A DNA stretch of 7,855 nt. It comes from Microthrixaceae bacterium (GTDB lineage Bacteria; Actinomycetota; Acidimicrobiia; Acidimicrobiales; Acidimicrobilacustridaceae). The notes beneath the pieces are model-generated. The model did not search any database. It was not told the origin of the DNA and worked only from the letters and a program-made list of their open reading frames with translations. The stretch spans positions 2,080 to 9,934 of the forward strand of contig JAHFUU010000047.1 in assembly GCA_023264915.1 (NCBI GenBank), written 5' to 3'. Numbering within the stretch: position 1 is the stretch's first letter; the number at the start of each line of letters is the position of its first letter. The position numbers and the translations under genes are program-made. Positions 1 to 5,368 of this stretch are shown one piece after another.

Positions 1-118
1 GGATGGGGCCGGACCGTTGACGATCGAGGTCCGAGACAGGTCCCACGAGGTTCACCCTGGGGACCGCCTAGTCGTGAGGTTGACTCAGCAGGACAAGCCA
101 ACGGACACGACCGGGTGA
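1..118 (+). CDS. 3' end of an unidentified protein gene (partial at the left edge)
   Basis: The frame beginning at base 2 is open from the window edge to a TGA at 116-118 and gives 38 residues. They include TIEVRDRSHEVHPGDRLVVR and a hydrophilic tail ending DTTG. The middle alternates hydrophobic and polar residues around a PGDR turn, as in a small C-terminal beta domain, and third positions are mostly G or C. The frame converges on recA, and a strong hairpin lies between the two stops, as expected for two real converging genes. I do not recognise the family. The visible part is too short to exclude a chance open frame, although neither minus-strand reading gives a convincing recX here. Confidence 0.4.
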   Translation, partial: DGAGPLTIEVRDRSHEVHPGDRLVVRLTQQDKPTDTTG

Positions 119-131
119 ACTGGCCCAGCTC

Positions 132-167
132 CAGTGGTGCCGGTGGGGTTGTTCACCGACACCACTG
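132..167. terminator. Hairpin between converging genes, likely bidirectional terminator
   Basis: An 8-bp outer stem (132-139 with 160-167) and a 5-bp inner stem (141-145 with 154-158) are separated by one C-A mismatch and close an 8-nt loop. It lies 13 nt after the stop of the rightward frame and about 50 nt after the recA stop. There is no clear T-tract on either side, which is common for high-GC terminators. The pairing is seen directly; the terminator role is inferred from position. Confidence 0.55.
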
Positions 168-217
168 CGCTGGTTGTGAGGCTGTGGGGCCATGCTGGCC
201 CGGAGTGACCCCGCGTG

Positions 218-1270
218 TCAGTCCTCAGCAAGGACTTCATCGATCGGGGCATCGACATCGAGCTCAATGGCCGTCTCTTCGCCGGCACCGTCGAGACCCG
301 ACTCGAAACGCACGCGTTCGGTGACCTCGACCATGATCTCTGGGTTGTCGACCAGGAACTGCTTGGCGTTCTCGCGGCCCTGACCGAGCTGCTCGCCCTC
401 ATAGGTGTACCAAGCGCCAGACTTCTTGACGACACCCAGATCGACACCGATGTCAAGCACCGATCCCTCACGGCTGATGCCTCTGCCAAAGGCGATGTCG
501 AACTCGCACTGGGTGAACGGGGCGCTCACCTTGTTCTTGACCACCTTCACCCGAGTGCGGTTGCCAACGACGTCGGTGCCGTCCTTTATCGACTCGATCC
601 GCCGGATGTCGAGCCGCACCGATGAGTAGAACTTCAAGGCCCGCCCGCCTGGGGTGGTCTCGGGGGAACCGAACATGACACCTATCTTCTCGCGGAGCTG
701 GTTGATGAAGATGCAGATGGTGTTGGTCTTGCTGAGGTTGCCGGTGAGCTTGCGCAGAGCCTGGGACATGAGCCGGGCCTGGAGGCCGACGTGCGTGTCG
801 CCCATGTCTCCCTCGAGCTCAGCCCGTGGGGTGAGGGCTGCGACTGAGTCGATGGCTACGACATCAAGAGCACCAGACCGAACGAGCATGTCGCAGATCT
901 CAAGAGCCTGCTCGCCGGTGTCGGGCTGGCTGATGAGGAGCTCGTCGACATCGACCCCGATCGCTCGGGCATAGACCGGGTCGACTGCATGCTCTGCATC
1001 TATGTAGGCGCATATGCCACCGTTGCGTTGCGCCTCGGCGACCACGTGCATCGCCAAGGTCGTCTTGCCAGACGACTCAGGGCCGTAGATCTCAGTGACG
1101 CGTCCACGAGGCAAACCCCCGACGCCGAGAGCCAGGTCAAGTGAGAGAGCACCGGTGGAGACGGTCTCGACTTGCACCACTCCCTTCTCGCCCATCCGCA
1201 TGACAGAGCCCTTGCCGAACTGCTTGTCGATCTGGCTGAGTGCCGCCTCGAGTGCCTTCTCACGTTCCAT
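218..1270 (-). CDS. recA: RecA recombinase
   Basis: ATP-dependent DNA strand-exchange protein. It forms filaments on single-stranded DNA, drives homologous recombination and activates LexA self-cleavage in the SOS response. The 350-residue product has the usual family length. Walker [10 protein letters not shown] is at 63-71, the catalytic glutamate is in DAEHA (E93), Walker B VVAID is at 137-141, loop L1 lies around 153-161 and loop L2 ([18 protein letters not shown]) at 192-209. The C-terminus is acidic, as in other RecAs. The start is the ATG at 1268-1270, giving [11 protein letters not shown], with AGGGAG ending 6 nt upstream. The frame stays open for about 100 further codons upstream, but these do not resemble RecA and span the promoter and LexA box. 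No recX can be seen directly downstream; a hairpin follows instead. Confidence 0.98.
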   Translation of the reverse strand: MEREKALEAALSQIDKQFGKGSVMRMGEKGVVQVETVSTGALSLDLALGVGGLPRGRVTEIYGPESSGKTTLAMHVVAEAQRNGGICAYIDAEHAVDPVYARAIGVDVDELLISQPDTGEQALEICDMLVRSGALDVVAIDSVAALTPRAELEGDMGDTHVGLQARLMSQALRKLTGNLSKTNTICIFINQLREKIGVMFGSPETTPGGRALKFYSSVRLDIRRIESIKDGTDVVGNRTRVKVVKNKVSAPFTQCEFDIAFGRGISREGSVLDIGVDLGVVKKSGAWYTYEGEQLGQGRENAKQFLVDNPEIMVEVTERVRFESGLDGAGEETAIELDVDAPIDEVLAED

Positions 1271-1361
1271 GGTTGTCTCCCTCTCGCTTTCTGTGTTTCG
1301 TCTGCCTTGTTGCGCCGAAGCAACGATTGGTGATGACCCTATGGGCGGGGTGTGACGACAA

Positions 1362-1422
1362 CCGGGCTTGAAGAAGGCCCCGAAGCCGGCGACGGGCGGT
1401 GGATGCCAGGGGGCAGCACCGC
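1362..1422 (-). promoter_or_regulatory. Structured recA 5' leader (two stem-loops)
   Basis: Within the predicted recA mRNA leader, arms 1362-1369 and 1383-1389 pair over 7 bp with one bulged G. A second stem pairs 1396-1401 with 1417-1422 (6 bp) and 1404-1407 with 1412-1415 (4 bp) around a 4-nt loop. Both are read by eye from complementarity. They match no riboswitch or RNA family I know, and a regulatory role is only inferred from their position between promoter and start codon. Confidence 0.3.
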
Positions 1423-1442
1423 GAACAACAGCAGCGTAATTC

Positions 1443-1456
1443 CGAACAGAGGTTCG
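1443..1456. promoter_or_regulatory. LexA (SOS) operator upstream of recA
   Basis: CGAAC-AGAG-GTTCG is a perfect dyad with 4-nt spacing, matching the LexA box of actinobacteria and Bacillus (CGAAC-N4-GTTCG) rather than the CTG-N10-CAG box of enterobacteria. It lies about 15-29 nt downstream of the predicted recA transcription start and about 173 bp before the ATG. Bound LexA would block escape or early elongation of polymerase. Damage-induced cleavage of LexA would then derepress recA. Confidence 0.85.
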
Positions 1457-1477
1457 TGCAAGCCTTTCGGCAGGCAT

Positions 1478-1507
1478 AGGGTATAGCTCATTTTCTTGTG
1501 ATTTCAA
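1478..1507 (-). promoter_or_regulatory. recA core promoter (-35 TTGAAA, -10 TACCCT)
   Basis: On the minus strand TTGAAA (1507-1502) is followed after 18 nt by TACCCT (1483-1478). An overlapping TATACC (1485-1480) would give a 16-nt spacer. Transcription would start near 1471, just upstream of the LexA box, leaving a leader of about 200 nt. The -35 matches TTGACA at five of six positions and the -10 fits TANNNT. This is sequence inference only. Confidence 0.5.
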
Positions 1508-1521
1508 TGATTTCCACTCTC

Positions 1522-1542
1522 TGTGGATGAAGGTGTGGATAC
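1522..1542 (+). promoter_or_regulatory. Two DnaA-box-like nonamers
   Basis: TGTGGATGA (1522-1530) and TGTGGATAC (1534-1542) are direct repeats 12 bp apart. Each matches the DnaA-box complement TGTGGATAA at 8 of 9 positions. They sit just upstream of the recA -35 in a locally A/T-richer patch. They could tie recA transcription to DnaA level, or be chance. There are only two sites, no further cluster and no dnaA/dnaN nearby, so this is not presented as an origin. Confidence 0.3.
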
Positions 1543-1658
1543 TTGCCGAGGTGCGGACAGCGGTCCCTGCCCGCATCGAGGACAGCTGACAGAAGCGTCG
1601 TACTGCTTGGCTGTTGCGGGCATGACTTGGCGGTGATGGCTCCGGACCGGCGGGTCGG

Positions 1659-1686
1659 CGCCTCCGGGTTCAGGTGCCCGGAGGCG
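1659..1686. terminator. Perfect 10-bp hairpin upstream of msrB
   Basis: Arms CGCCTCCGGG (1659-1668) and CCCGGAGGCG (1677-1686) pair perfectly around an 8-nt loop. It begins 137 bp before the msrB start and has no gene on either side that it obviously ends. It could terminate a small RNA or read-through, block transcription toward recA, or belong to a longer msrB leader. No T-tract follows. The structure is seen; its role is unknown. Confidence 0.4.
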
Positions 1687-1764
1687 ATGCTGACCGAGCT
1701 CTGATTGTTCCCCGGGAGCCAGCGAGACAAGATGGCCGATCACCGGTGGATCTCGAACCGCTCT

Positions 1765-1770
1765 TACCCT
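1765..1770 (+). promoter_or_regulatory. Possible msrB -10 element (TACCCT)
   Basis: TACCCT fits the actinobacterial TANNNT consensus and would place the transcription start near 1777. This leaves a ~20-nt leader that carries the AGGAG ribosome binding site at 1786-1790. No good -35 is visible 16-18 bp upstream, so the call is weak. Confidence 0.3.
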
Positions 1771-1796
1771 TGGGACCGTCTGAACAGGAGCTGCAG

Positions 1797-2234
1797 ATGA
1801 CCGATACCAACGCTGGATCAGAGGACTTCCCCACGCCTTCAGATGCCGACCTCAAGGCCAGCCTCACCCCAGAGCAGTACGAGGTGACCCAGTGCTCAGC
1901 CACCGAGCAGCCCTTCACCGGTGAGTACTGGGACACCCATGACCCGGGCATGTACCGGTGCGTCGTCTGTGACGTCCCGCTGTTCGACTCCGAGACCAAG
2001 TTCGACTCTGGCTCGGGCTGGCCGAGCTTCTACCAACCAGCGAGCGATGACGCCATCGACGAGCGGGTCGACCGCAGTCTCAATGCCGTCCGCACAGAGA
2101 TCCGCTGCAAGAACTGCGGCGCACATCTCGGCCACGTCTTCCCCGACGGTTGGGACCAGCCAACCGGCCTTCGCTATTGCACAAACTCGGCTGCGCTACG
2201 CCTCGATCCCCGACAGCCCGGTCAACAAGGCTGA
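1797..2234 (+). CDS. msrB: Peptide-methionine (R)-S-oxide reductase MsrB
   Basis: Cytoplasmic repair enzyme that reduces methionine-R-sulfoxide in oxidised proteins, normally recycled by thioredoxin. The 145-residue product has the typical single-domain length. Two CxxC pairs (C55/C58 and C104/C107) form the structural zinc site. GSGWPSF (72-78), HLGHVFPDG (110-118) and RYCTNSA (126-132) are family signatures, with C128 the catalytic cysteine. The resolving cysteine found in E. coli-type MsrB (SGCGWPSF) is Ser73 here. C33, in VTQCSATE, is the only remaining cysteine and may take over that role. The start is the ATG at 1797, six nt after AGGAG. The frame is open upstream to 1674, but that extension has no family similarity. 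The gene diverges from recA. Confidence 0.95.
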   Translation: MTDTNAGSEDFPTPSDADLKASLTPEQYEVTQCSATEQPFTGEYWDTHDPGMYRCVVCDVPLFDSETKFDSGSGWPSFYQPASDDAIDERVDRSLNAVRTEIRCKNCGAHLGHVFPDGWDQPTGLRYCTNSAALRLDPRQPGQQG

Positions 2235-2250
2235 CGCAACTGGGGATCCA

Positions 2251-2271
2251 GCCCAAGCTGCATCGTTGGGC
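2251..2271. terminator. Weak hairpin between converging msrB and rfbF
   Basis: GCCCAA (2251-2256) pairs with TTGGGC (2266-2271) around a 9-nt loop, 16 nt after the msrB stop. The 6-bp stem has no T-tract. The 126-bp gap between the converging msrB and rfbF stops must end both transcripts, and this is the best compact hairpin seen in it. A looser 6-bp repeat (2339-2344 with 2363-2368) overlaps the rfbF stop. Confidence 0.3.
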
Positions 2272-2360
2272 CAACAGCGATCCTTCCTGCCCGTTCGAAT
2301 GACTCGTCCAAACAGGCACCCAAGCCACCAGAGCGCACAGTGGTCCGGTCAGTGCAGGCC

Positions 2361-3128
2361 TCACCACTTCTTCCACGGTGCGTCCCCGCTCTCCCACAAC
2401 GCCTGGAGAGCTCGCACATCGCGCAGGGTATCCATCGATTGCCAGAAGCCCTCATGTCGGTAGGCCATGAGCTCGCCATCCGCGGCAAGGCACTCGAGGA
2501 CCTGCTTCTCCAGCGAATCCATGTCACCGGAGATCCGCTCCAACACGTCGCGCGAGAGAACCATGAAGCCACCGTTGATCCACCCTTCACCGATCTGGGG
2601 CTTCTCGGTGAAGTCGGTGACCACATCGCCCTCGAGCTCCAACCCACCGAAGCGGGCCGGCGGGCGGATAGCAGTGATCGTCGCGAGCTTGCCGTGGGAC
2701 TCGTGGAAGCGAACCACCTCGTCCAGGTCGACATCGGACACACCATCGCCATAGGTCAGCGCGAAGTTCGCGTCGGGAAGCCACTGCTCGAGCCTCCGCA
2801 CCCGGCCTCCGGTGTTCGTCGTGGGCCCGGTGTCGACGAGGTCAACCTGCCAGTCGTCGACCCCTGGACCAGCGAAGTCCACATCGCCGGTTGCAGTGGT
2901 GATGCTCAGGTCTGTCGTGAAGGCGCGGTAGTCGAGGAAGAAGCGCTTGATCACATCGGACTTGTACCCGAGCGCAACCACGAAGTGCCGGTAGCCGTGG
3001 ACGCCATAGCACTTCATGATGTGCCAAAGGATCGGCTTCCCACCGATCTCGACCATCGGCTTGGGTCTGCGGTCGGTCTCCTCCGATAGGCGCGTCCCCA
3101 GCCCCCCGGCAAGGATCACGACGCGCAT
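2361..3128 (-). CDS. rfbF: Glucose-1-phosphate cytidylyltransferase
   Basis: Transfers CMP from CTP to alpha-D-glucose-1-phosphate, giving CDP-glucose, the entry point to CDP-linked 3,6-dideoxyhexoses and related sugars. The 255-residue protein is a full-length single nucleotidyltransferase domain. The N-terminal signature is LAGGLGTRLSEET (6-18), followed by PKPMVEIGGKPILWHIMK (22-39). TYGDGVSD (125-132) contains the metal-binding aspartate D128, and TEKP (174-177), GWINGGFMV (182-190) and GFWQSMDT (227-234) are also typical. The EET after GTRL and the IGGKPILWHIMK stretch point to RfbF rather than a UDP- or dTDP-glucose enzyme. The ATG at 3126-3128 has AAGGA 8 nt upstream; an open extension to 3299 is not family-like. 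It is alone on its strand, without the usual CDP-glucose 4,6-dehydratase beside it, and diverges from a putative sugar methyltransferase. Confidence 0.93.
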   Translation of the reverse strand: MRVVILAGGLGTRLSEETDRRPKPMVEIGGKPILWHIMKCYGVHGYRHFVVALGYKSDVIKRFFLDYRAFTTDLSITTATGDVDFAGPGVDDWQVDLVDTGPTTNTGGRVRRLEQWLPDANFALTYGDGVSDVDLDEVVRFHESHGKLATITAIRPPARFGGLELEGDVVTDFTEKPQIGEGWINGGFMVLSRDVLERISGDMDSLEKQVLECLAADGELMAYRHEGFWQSMDTLRDVRALQALWESGDAPWKKW

Positions 3129-3157
3129 CGACACCGTCCTTCGGTCATCGCCGCGAG

Positions 3158-3163
3158 AGGGTA
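3158..3163 (-). promoter_or_regulatory. Possible rfbF -10 element (TACCCT)
   Basis: TACCCT on the minus strand (3163-3158) fits TANNNT. It would start transcription near 3151, giving a ~23-nt leader that includes the AAGGA at 3141-3137. No clear -35 accompanies it. Confidence 0.3.
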
Positions 3164-3200
3164 GCGCCTGGCGAAGCGGCTGAGGATGACCTCGCCCGCC

Positions 3201-3206
3201 TAACAT
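3201..3206 (+). promoter_or_regulatory. -10 element of a probable leaderless transcript (TAACAT)
   Basis: TAACAT (TANNNT) ends 6 nt before the GTG at 3213, so transcription would begin at or within a base of the start codon. No Shine-Dalgarno sequence precedes this GTG. Both facts suit a leaderless mRNA, which is common in actinobacteria. No good -35 is visible. Confidence 0.4.
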
Positions 3207-3212
3207 CGGCGT

Positions 3213-4148
3213 GTGACCGAACCCCGCGACCCGACCCCCGCGCCGTCGGTGTTCTGGCAGGGGTTGAGCGAGGAGCACAGCCGCCAGCTGAGCGAGCACG
3301 GCTTCGAGTCGATCAAGCGTCGACAGGCGCTGCGCTACTTCACCTGGCGTTGGAAGTGGTCTGCAACCTTCCGCAGCGAGCAGCTGCGATACCTGCTCTC
3401 ACACCGGCACCCAGGTGAGTGGGTGCATGCCTGGCGGTCCAACGATCTGTCCGGCGACGAGTGGGGGGACCTCGAATGGTCCAAGCTCGAGCGGCACTTC
3501 TACTGTTTCGCGGTGCGCCTCCTGTGGGCGTACGCGGAGGACCACGGAGACCGCGAAGTGCTCGACCTCCCCGAACCCCTCACCGGCGGGCCGATCCCTG
3601 TGCATGAAGCCGGCCGGCTCATCTCACAGGATCTCGCAAACTCATCGATCGAAGTCGAGGCGATGCGCCGCGCGCTCGATGGGCAGCCTCCGAGATCGAT
3701 CCTCGAGGTGGGTGCCGGCTATGGGAGGACCGCCTACTCCCTGCTAGGCATCTTCCCTGATGCCACGTACACGATCATAGACATCGAGCCTGCTATCTCG
3801 ATCTCACGCTGGTACCTGACGCAGCTCTTCGATGAGGACCGACTCCGATTCCTCGCTCCCACCGAGGTCGACCAGATCGATGACCACTCCGTCGACCTCG
3901 CCGTGTCGATCTCGTCATTGCAAGAGATGACAGCCGATCAGGTGGCGAAGTACCTGCAACTCTTCGACCGAGTTGCCTGTGGCGGGGCCGTCTTCTTGAA
4001 GCAGTGGAAGTCATGGCGCAATGACCAGGACGACGTGACCATGCGCTTCGAGGAGTACCCGATCCCGCGCAGGTGGCTACCGAGGTTCGTCGAGCGGGCA
4101 CCTGTTCAGACGCGCTTCGTCCAGGCTGCCTACGTGGTGCCCTCCTGA
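3213..4148 (+). CDS. SAM-dependent methyltransferase, probably a sugar O-methyltransferase
   Basis: A 311-residue protein with a class I methyltransferase core in its C-terminal half. Motif I is ILEVGAGYGRTA (163-174), the acidic end of strand beta-2 is TIIDIEP (187-193), and a post-II strand reads VDLAVSISSLQEMT (227-240). The N-terminal ~150 residues are rich in Trp, Arg and Glu and are not a standard core extension. This layout, with FLKQW near the end, recalls the putative sugar O-methyltransferase family found in glycan clusters, but the assignment is from memory of its general look. The divergent neighbour makes CDP-glucose, which supports a sugar substrate without proving it. No signal peptide or membrane segment is visible. 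The start is GTG without a ribosome binding site, just after a -10 element. The gene converges on the MerR regulator. Confidence 0.7.
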   Translation: MTEPRDPTPAPSVFWQGLSEEHSRQLSEHGFESIKRRQALRYFTWRWKWSATFRSEQLRYLLSHRHPGEWVHAWRSNDLSGDEWGDLEWSKLERHFYCFAVRLLWAYAEDHGDREVLDLPEPLTGGPIPVHEAGRLISQDLANSSIEVEAMRRALDGQPPRSILEVGAGYGRTAYSLLGIFPDATYTIIDIEPAISISRWYLTQLFDEDRLRFLAPTEVDQIDDHSVDLAVSISSLQEMTADQVAKYLQLFDRVACGGAVFLKQWKSWRNDQDDVTMRFEEYPIPRRWLPRFVERAPVQTRFVQAAYVVPS

Positions 4149-4154
4149 TCTTGC

Positions 4155-4203
4155 GGGATTCCCATCCCGGTCACATGCCGGGCCGGGCCGGGGCGGAGCC
4201 CCC
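4155..4203. terminator. Nested hairpins between converging methyltransferase and MerR genes
   Basis: Three short stems fit in the 55-bp gap. CGGGAT (4155-4160) can pair with ATCCCG (4165-4170). CCCGG (4167-4171) can pair with CCGGG (4179-4183) and excludes the first. GGGGC (4191-4195) pairs with GCCCC (4199-4203) around a 3-nt loop, followed on the plus strand by TTA. Three GCCGG units in tandem lie between. This probably ends transcription from both sides. Confidence 0.5.
4161..4200 (-). repeat. Dispersed intergenic element, copy A (after the MerR gene)
   Basis: On the plus strand TCCCATCCCGGTCACATG (4161-4178) matches copy B (6279-6296) at 17 of 18 positions. CGGGGCGGAGC (4190-4200) matches it at 10 of 11. 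The blocks are 11 bp apart here and 6 bp apart in copy B. Read on the minus strand, the element begins 3 nt after the MerR stop. Its hairpin is CCCGG-loop-CCGGG with loop TCACATG. Confidence 0.55.
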
Positions 4204-5055
4204 TTAGGTCGTCGAGCGCGAGCGACCTTTTGAGGATCCCGTACGGCTCTGGGACCTCGAGGGCTTGGCCGGCCGTGACGAGCGGGGCTGCTTGGATGAC
4301 GCTGACGACCGGCGGGATCGCGGCGCGATGGCCCGGCCGCTCTCGACGAACTCTCGCAACGAGCGCTCTATCTCCTGGGCGAAGATGATGCGGAGCGCAT
4401 CGGCACCGATCGGTCGCATCGCGTCGTATGCAACCACTACGTCATCAGGCGCACCTTCGCGCCCGAATCCCTTGCCTGCGTGGTCGGCGAAGTACGACAC
4501 CAGCTCGTCAGAGAGCTTCGACAGATGGTCCCGCATCAACCCCGCTGCTCCGAGCGCCGTGTCGACATCGACACCTGCTCTCTCCAAGCGCACACCGATG
4601 TCGAGCAGACCTGGGCTGGGGACCAGGTATGACGCCGGAGAGCTGTCTGTCTCGCGGCGGATGACTCCTGAGCGCTCGAGGTCCGCGATGAGCCCCGGAC
4701 GACCCCCCTCGAACCGGTCAAGGACCTCGTCACGGGTGAGGATCAAGGGCCGCTCGTCGCTCCACTGCACCTGAAGCCTCTCACCGACACCCAACCACGA
4801 CTGGAGCGAGTCGCCGCCCCATTCGATCTGGTTGAGCACGTCGCGGATCGCATCGAGGCGAAGGCCGCGATCCTGCAGATCGGCGATGATCTTCAGCCGC
4901 TCGACGTGATCAGCACCGTAGAGCGCCACACGACCACGACGCCGCGGAGCCGGCAGGGTTCCCTTTGACTGGTAGAAGCGGATCGTGCGGCTGGGAACGC
5001 CCGTGATGCTTGCAAGCTGGTCGATCGTGTACTCGGCCTGGTCGTTGCCGACGAT
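4204..5055 (-). CDS. MerR-family transcriptional regulator with an apparent ATC start
   Basis: The frame is open from 5142 down to a TAA at 4204-4206. Counting from the ATC at 5053-5055, the product has 283 residues. A complete MerR winged helix-turn-helix is visible: YTIDQLASITGVPSRTIRFY (9-28), then KGTLPAPRRRGRVALYG (31-47) and HVERLKIIADLQDRGLRLDA. The middle is a helical effector/dimerisation region of unknown ligand. The last ~43 residues are very rich in Ser, Arg and Lys and look disordered. No in-frame ATG, GTG, TTG or CTG exists between the upstream TGA (5143-5145) and the recognition helix. The GTG at 4927-4929 would delete half of the DNA-binding domain. A strong AAGGAG (5069-5064) lies 8 nt before the ATC, so that codon is the best start, or is a mutated ATG. 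The gene follows hemC on the same strand. Confidence 0.8.
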   Translation of the reverse strand: MVGNDQAEYTIDQLASITGVPSRTIRFYQSKGTLPAPRRRGRVALYGADHVERLKIIADLQDRGLRLDAIRDVLNQIEWGGDSLQSWLGVGERLQVQWSDERPLILTRDEVLDRFEGGRPGLIADLERSGVIRRETDSSPASYLVPSPGLLDIGVRLERAGVDVDTALGAAGLMRDHLSKLSDELVSYFADHAGKGFGREGAPDDVVVAYDAMRPIGADALRIIFAQEIERSLREFVESGRAIAPRSRRSSASSKQPRSSRPAKPSRSQSRTGSSKGRSRSTT

Positions 5056-5093
5056 CGCAGGGTCTCCTTCGGCGGAACCGTCGGGACTGGATC

Positions 5094-5129
5094 GGTCACC
5101 CGTAACGAACCGGTCGGTGACCGGATCAA
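5094..5129 (-). promoter_or_regulatory. Candidate autoregulated MerR-type promoter and operator
   Basis: GGTCACC (5094-5100) and GGTGACC (5116-5122) form a 7-bp inverted repeat with a 15-bp spacer. On the minus strand TTGATC (5129-5124) could be a -35, with TACGGG (5104-5099) as a weak -10 after 19 bp, the long spacing typical of MerR-controlled promoters. The dyad lies over that spacer. Transcription would begin near 5092, giving a ~37-nt leader with the AAGGAG. The repeat is seen; promoter and regulator assignment are inferred. Confidence 0.35.
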
Positions 5130-5200
5130 CCGGATCATCCGATCAGGTACGAGCCGAGCCGTGCCTGCGCATGGATGCCAGCTCTCCAGTGAGTGGGACT

Positions 5201-5368
5201 TCAGGCTCCGAGCAACGCCTCGCCTCCGCCGTCGAGCAGGGCTCTCGCTGTGAGCCGGCCGAGGGCGACCGGGTCGGTACCGACCCGGCGCTCACGGAGA
5301 ACGACATGGCCGTCGAGGGAGCCGAGCATCGCGTGCAGTTCGAGCTCCTCTCCGCCACCGAGCTCAGC
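5201..5368 (-). pseudogene. hemC: In-frame remainder of hemC domain 3, after a premature TAA
   Basis: Directly after the TAA at 5371-5369 the same frame continues for 55 codons to a TGA at 5203-5201. The residues read AELGGGEELELHAML, then GSLDGHVVLRERRVGTDPVA, then an amphipathic helix ending LLGA. This is what the last part of HemC domain 3 looks like: a beta strand, an S-x-DG turn, a strand, and a C-terminal helix. Adding it to the upstream part gives about 306 positions, the normal HemC length. No ribosome binding site at proper distance from a start codon suggests independent translation. It is either a genuine nonsense allele or a one-base error in the sequence. Confidence 0.85.

Larger units (their letters stand above)
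1271..1796. other. 526-bp divergent regulatory region between recA and msrB
   Basis: I see no convincing gene in this stretch. From left to right it holds a ~200-nt recA leader with two stem-loops, the LexA box, the recA core promoter, an A/T-rich patch with two DnaA-box-like nonamers, about 115 bp without recognisable signals, a perfect 10-bp hairpin, and the msrB promoter and ribosome binding site. The individual sites are listed separately. Confidence 0.6.

Noticed and set aside
85..489. 134-codon minus-strand frame overlapping the recA 3' end
   Set aside because: Ser/Arg-rich shadow of recA in another frame, with no recognisable motif.
1271..1576. N-terminal extension of the recA frame by 102 codons
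   Set aside because: It does not resemble RecA, covers the promoter, LexA box and leader, and the internal ATG at 1270 has a proper ribosome binding site and the usual N-terminus.
1504..1623. Small minus-strand frame with a CPRCG motif upstream of recA
   Set aside because: A single cysteine pair and no ribosome binding site; it overlaps the recA -35 and DnaA-like sites, and codon use drifts to A/T at its end. Chance is more likely.
2340..3089. 249-codon plus-strand frame antisense to rfbF
   Set aside because: Mirror of a strongly conserved rfbF coding sequence in GC-rich DNA; no family features.
4204..4929. MerR gene starting at the GTG at 4927-4929
   Set aside because: This would remove the helix-turn-helix that is plainly encoded just upstream in the same frame.
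4893..5138. Minus-strand frame with an ATG at 5138 as a possible MerR start
   Set aside because: It is in a different frame from the helix-turn-helix and has no ribosome binding site; it would need an indel to join, for which I see no obvious slippery run.
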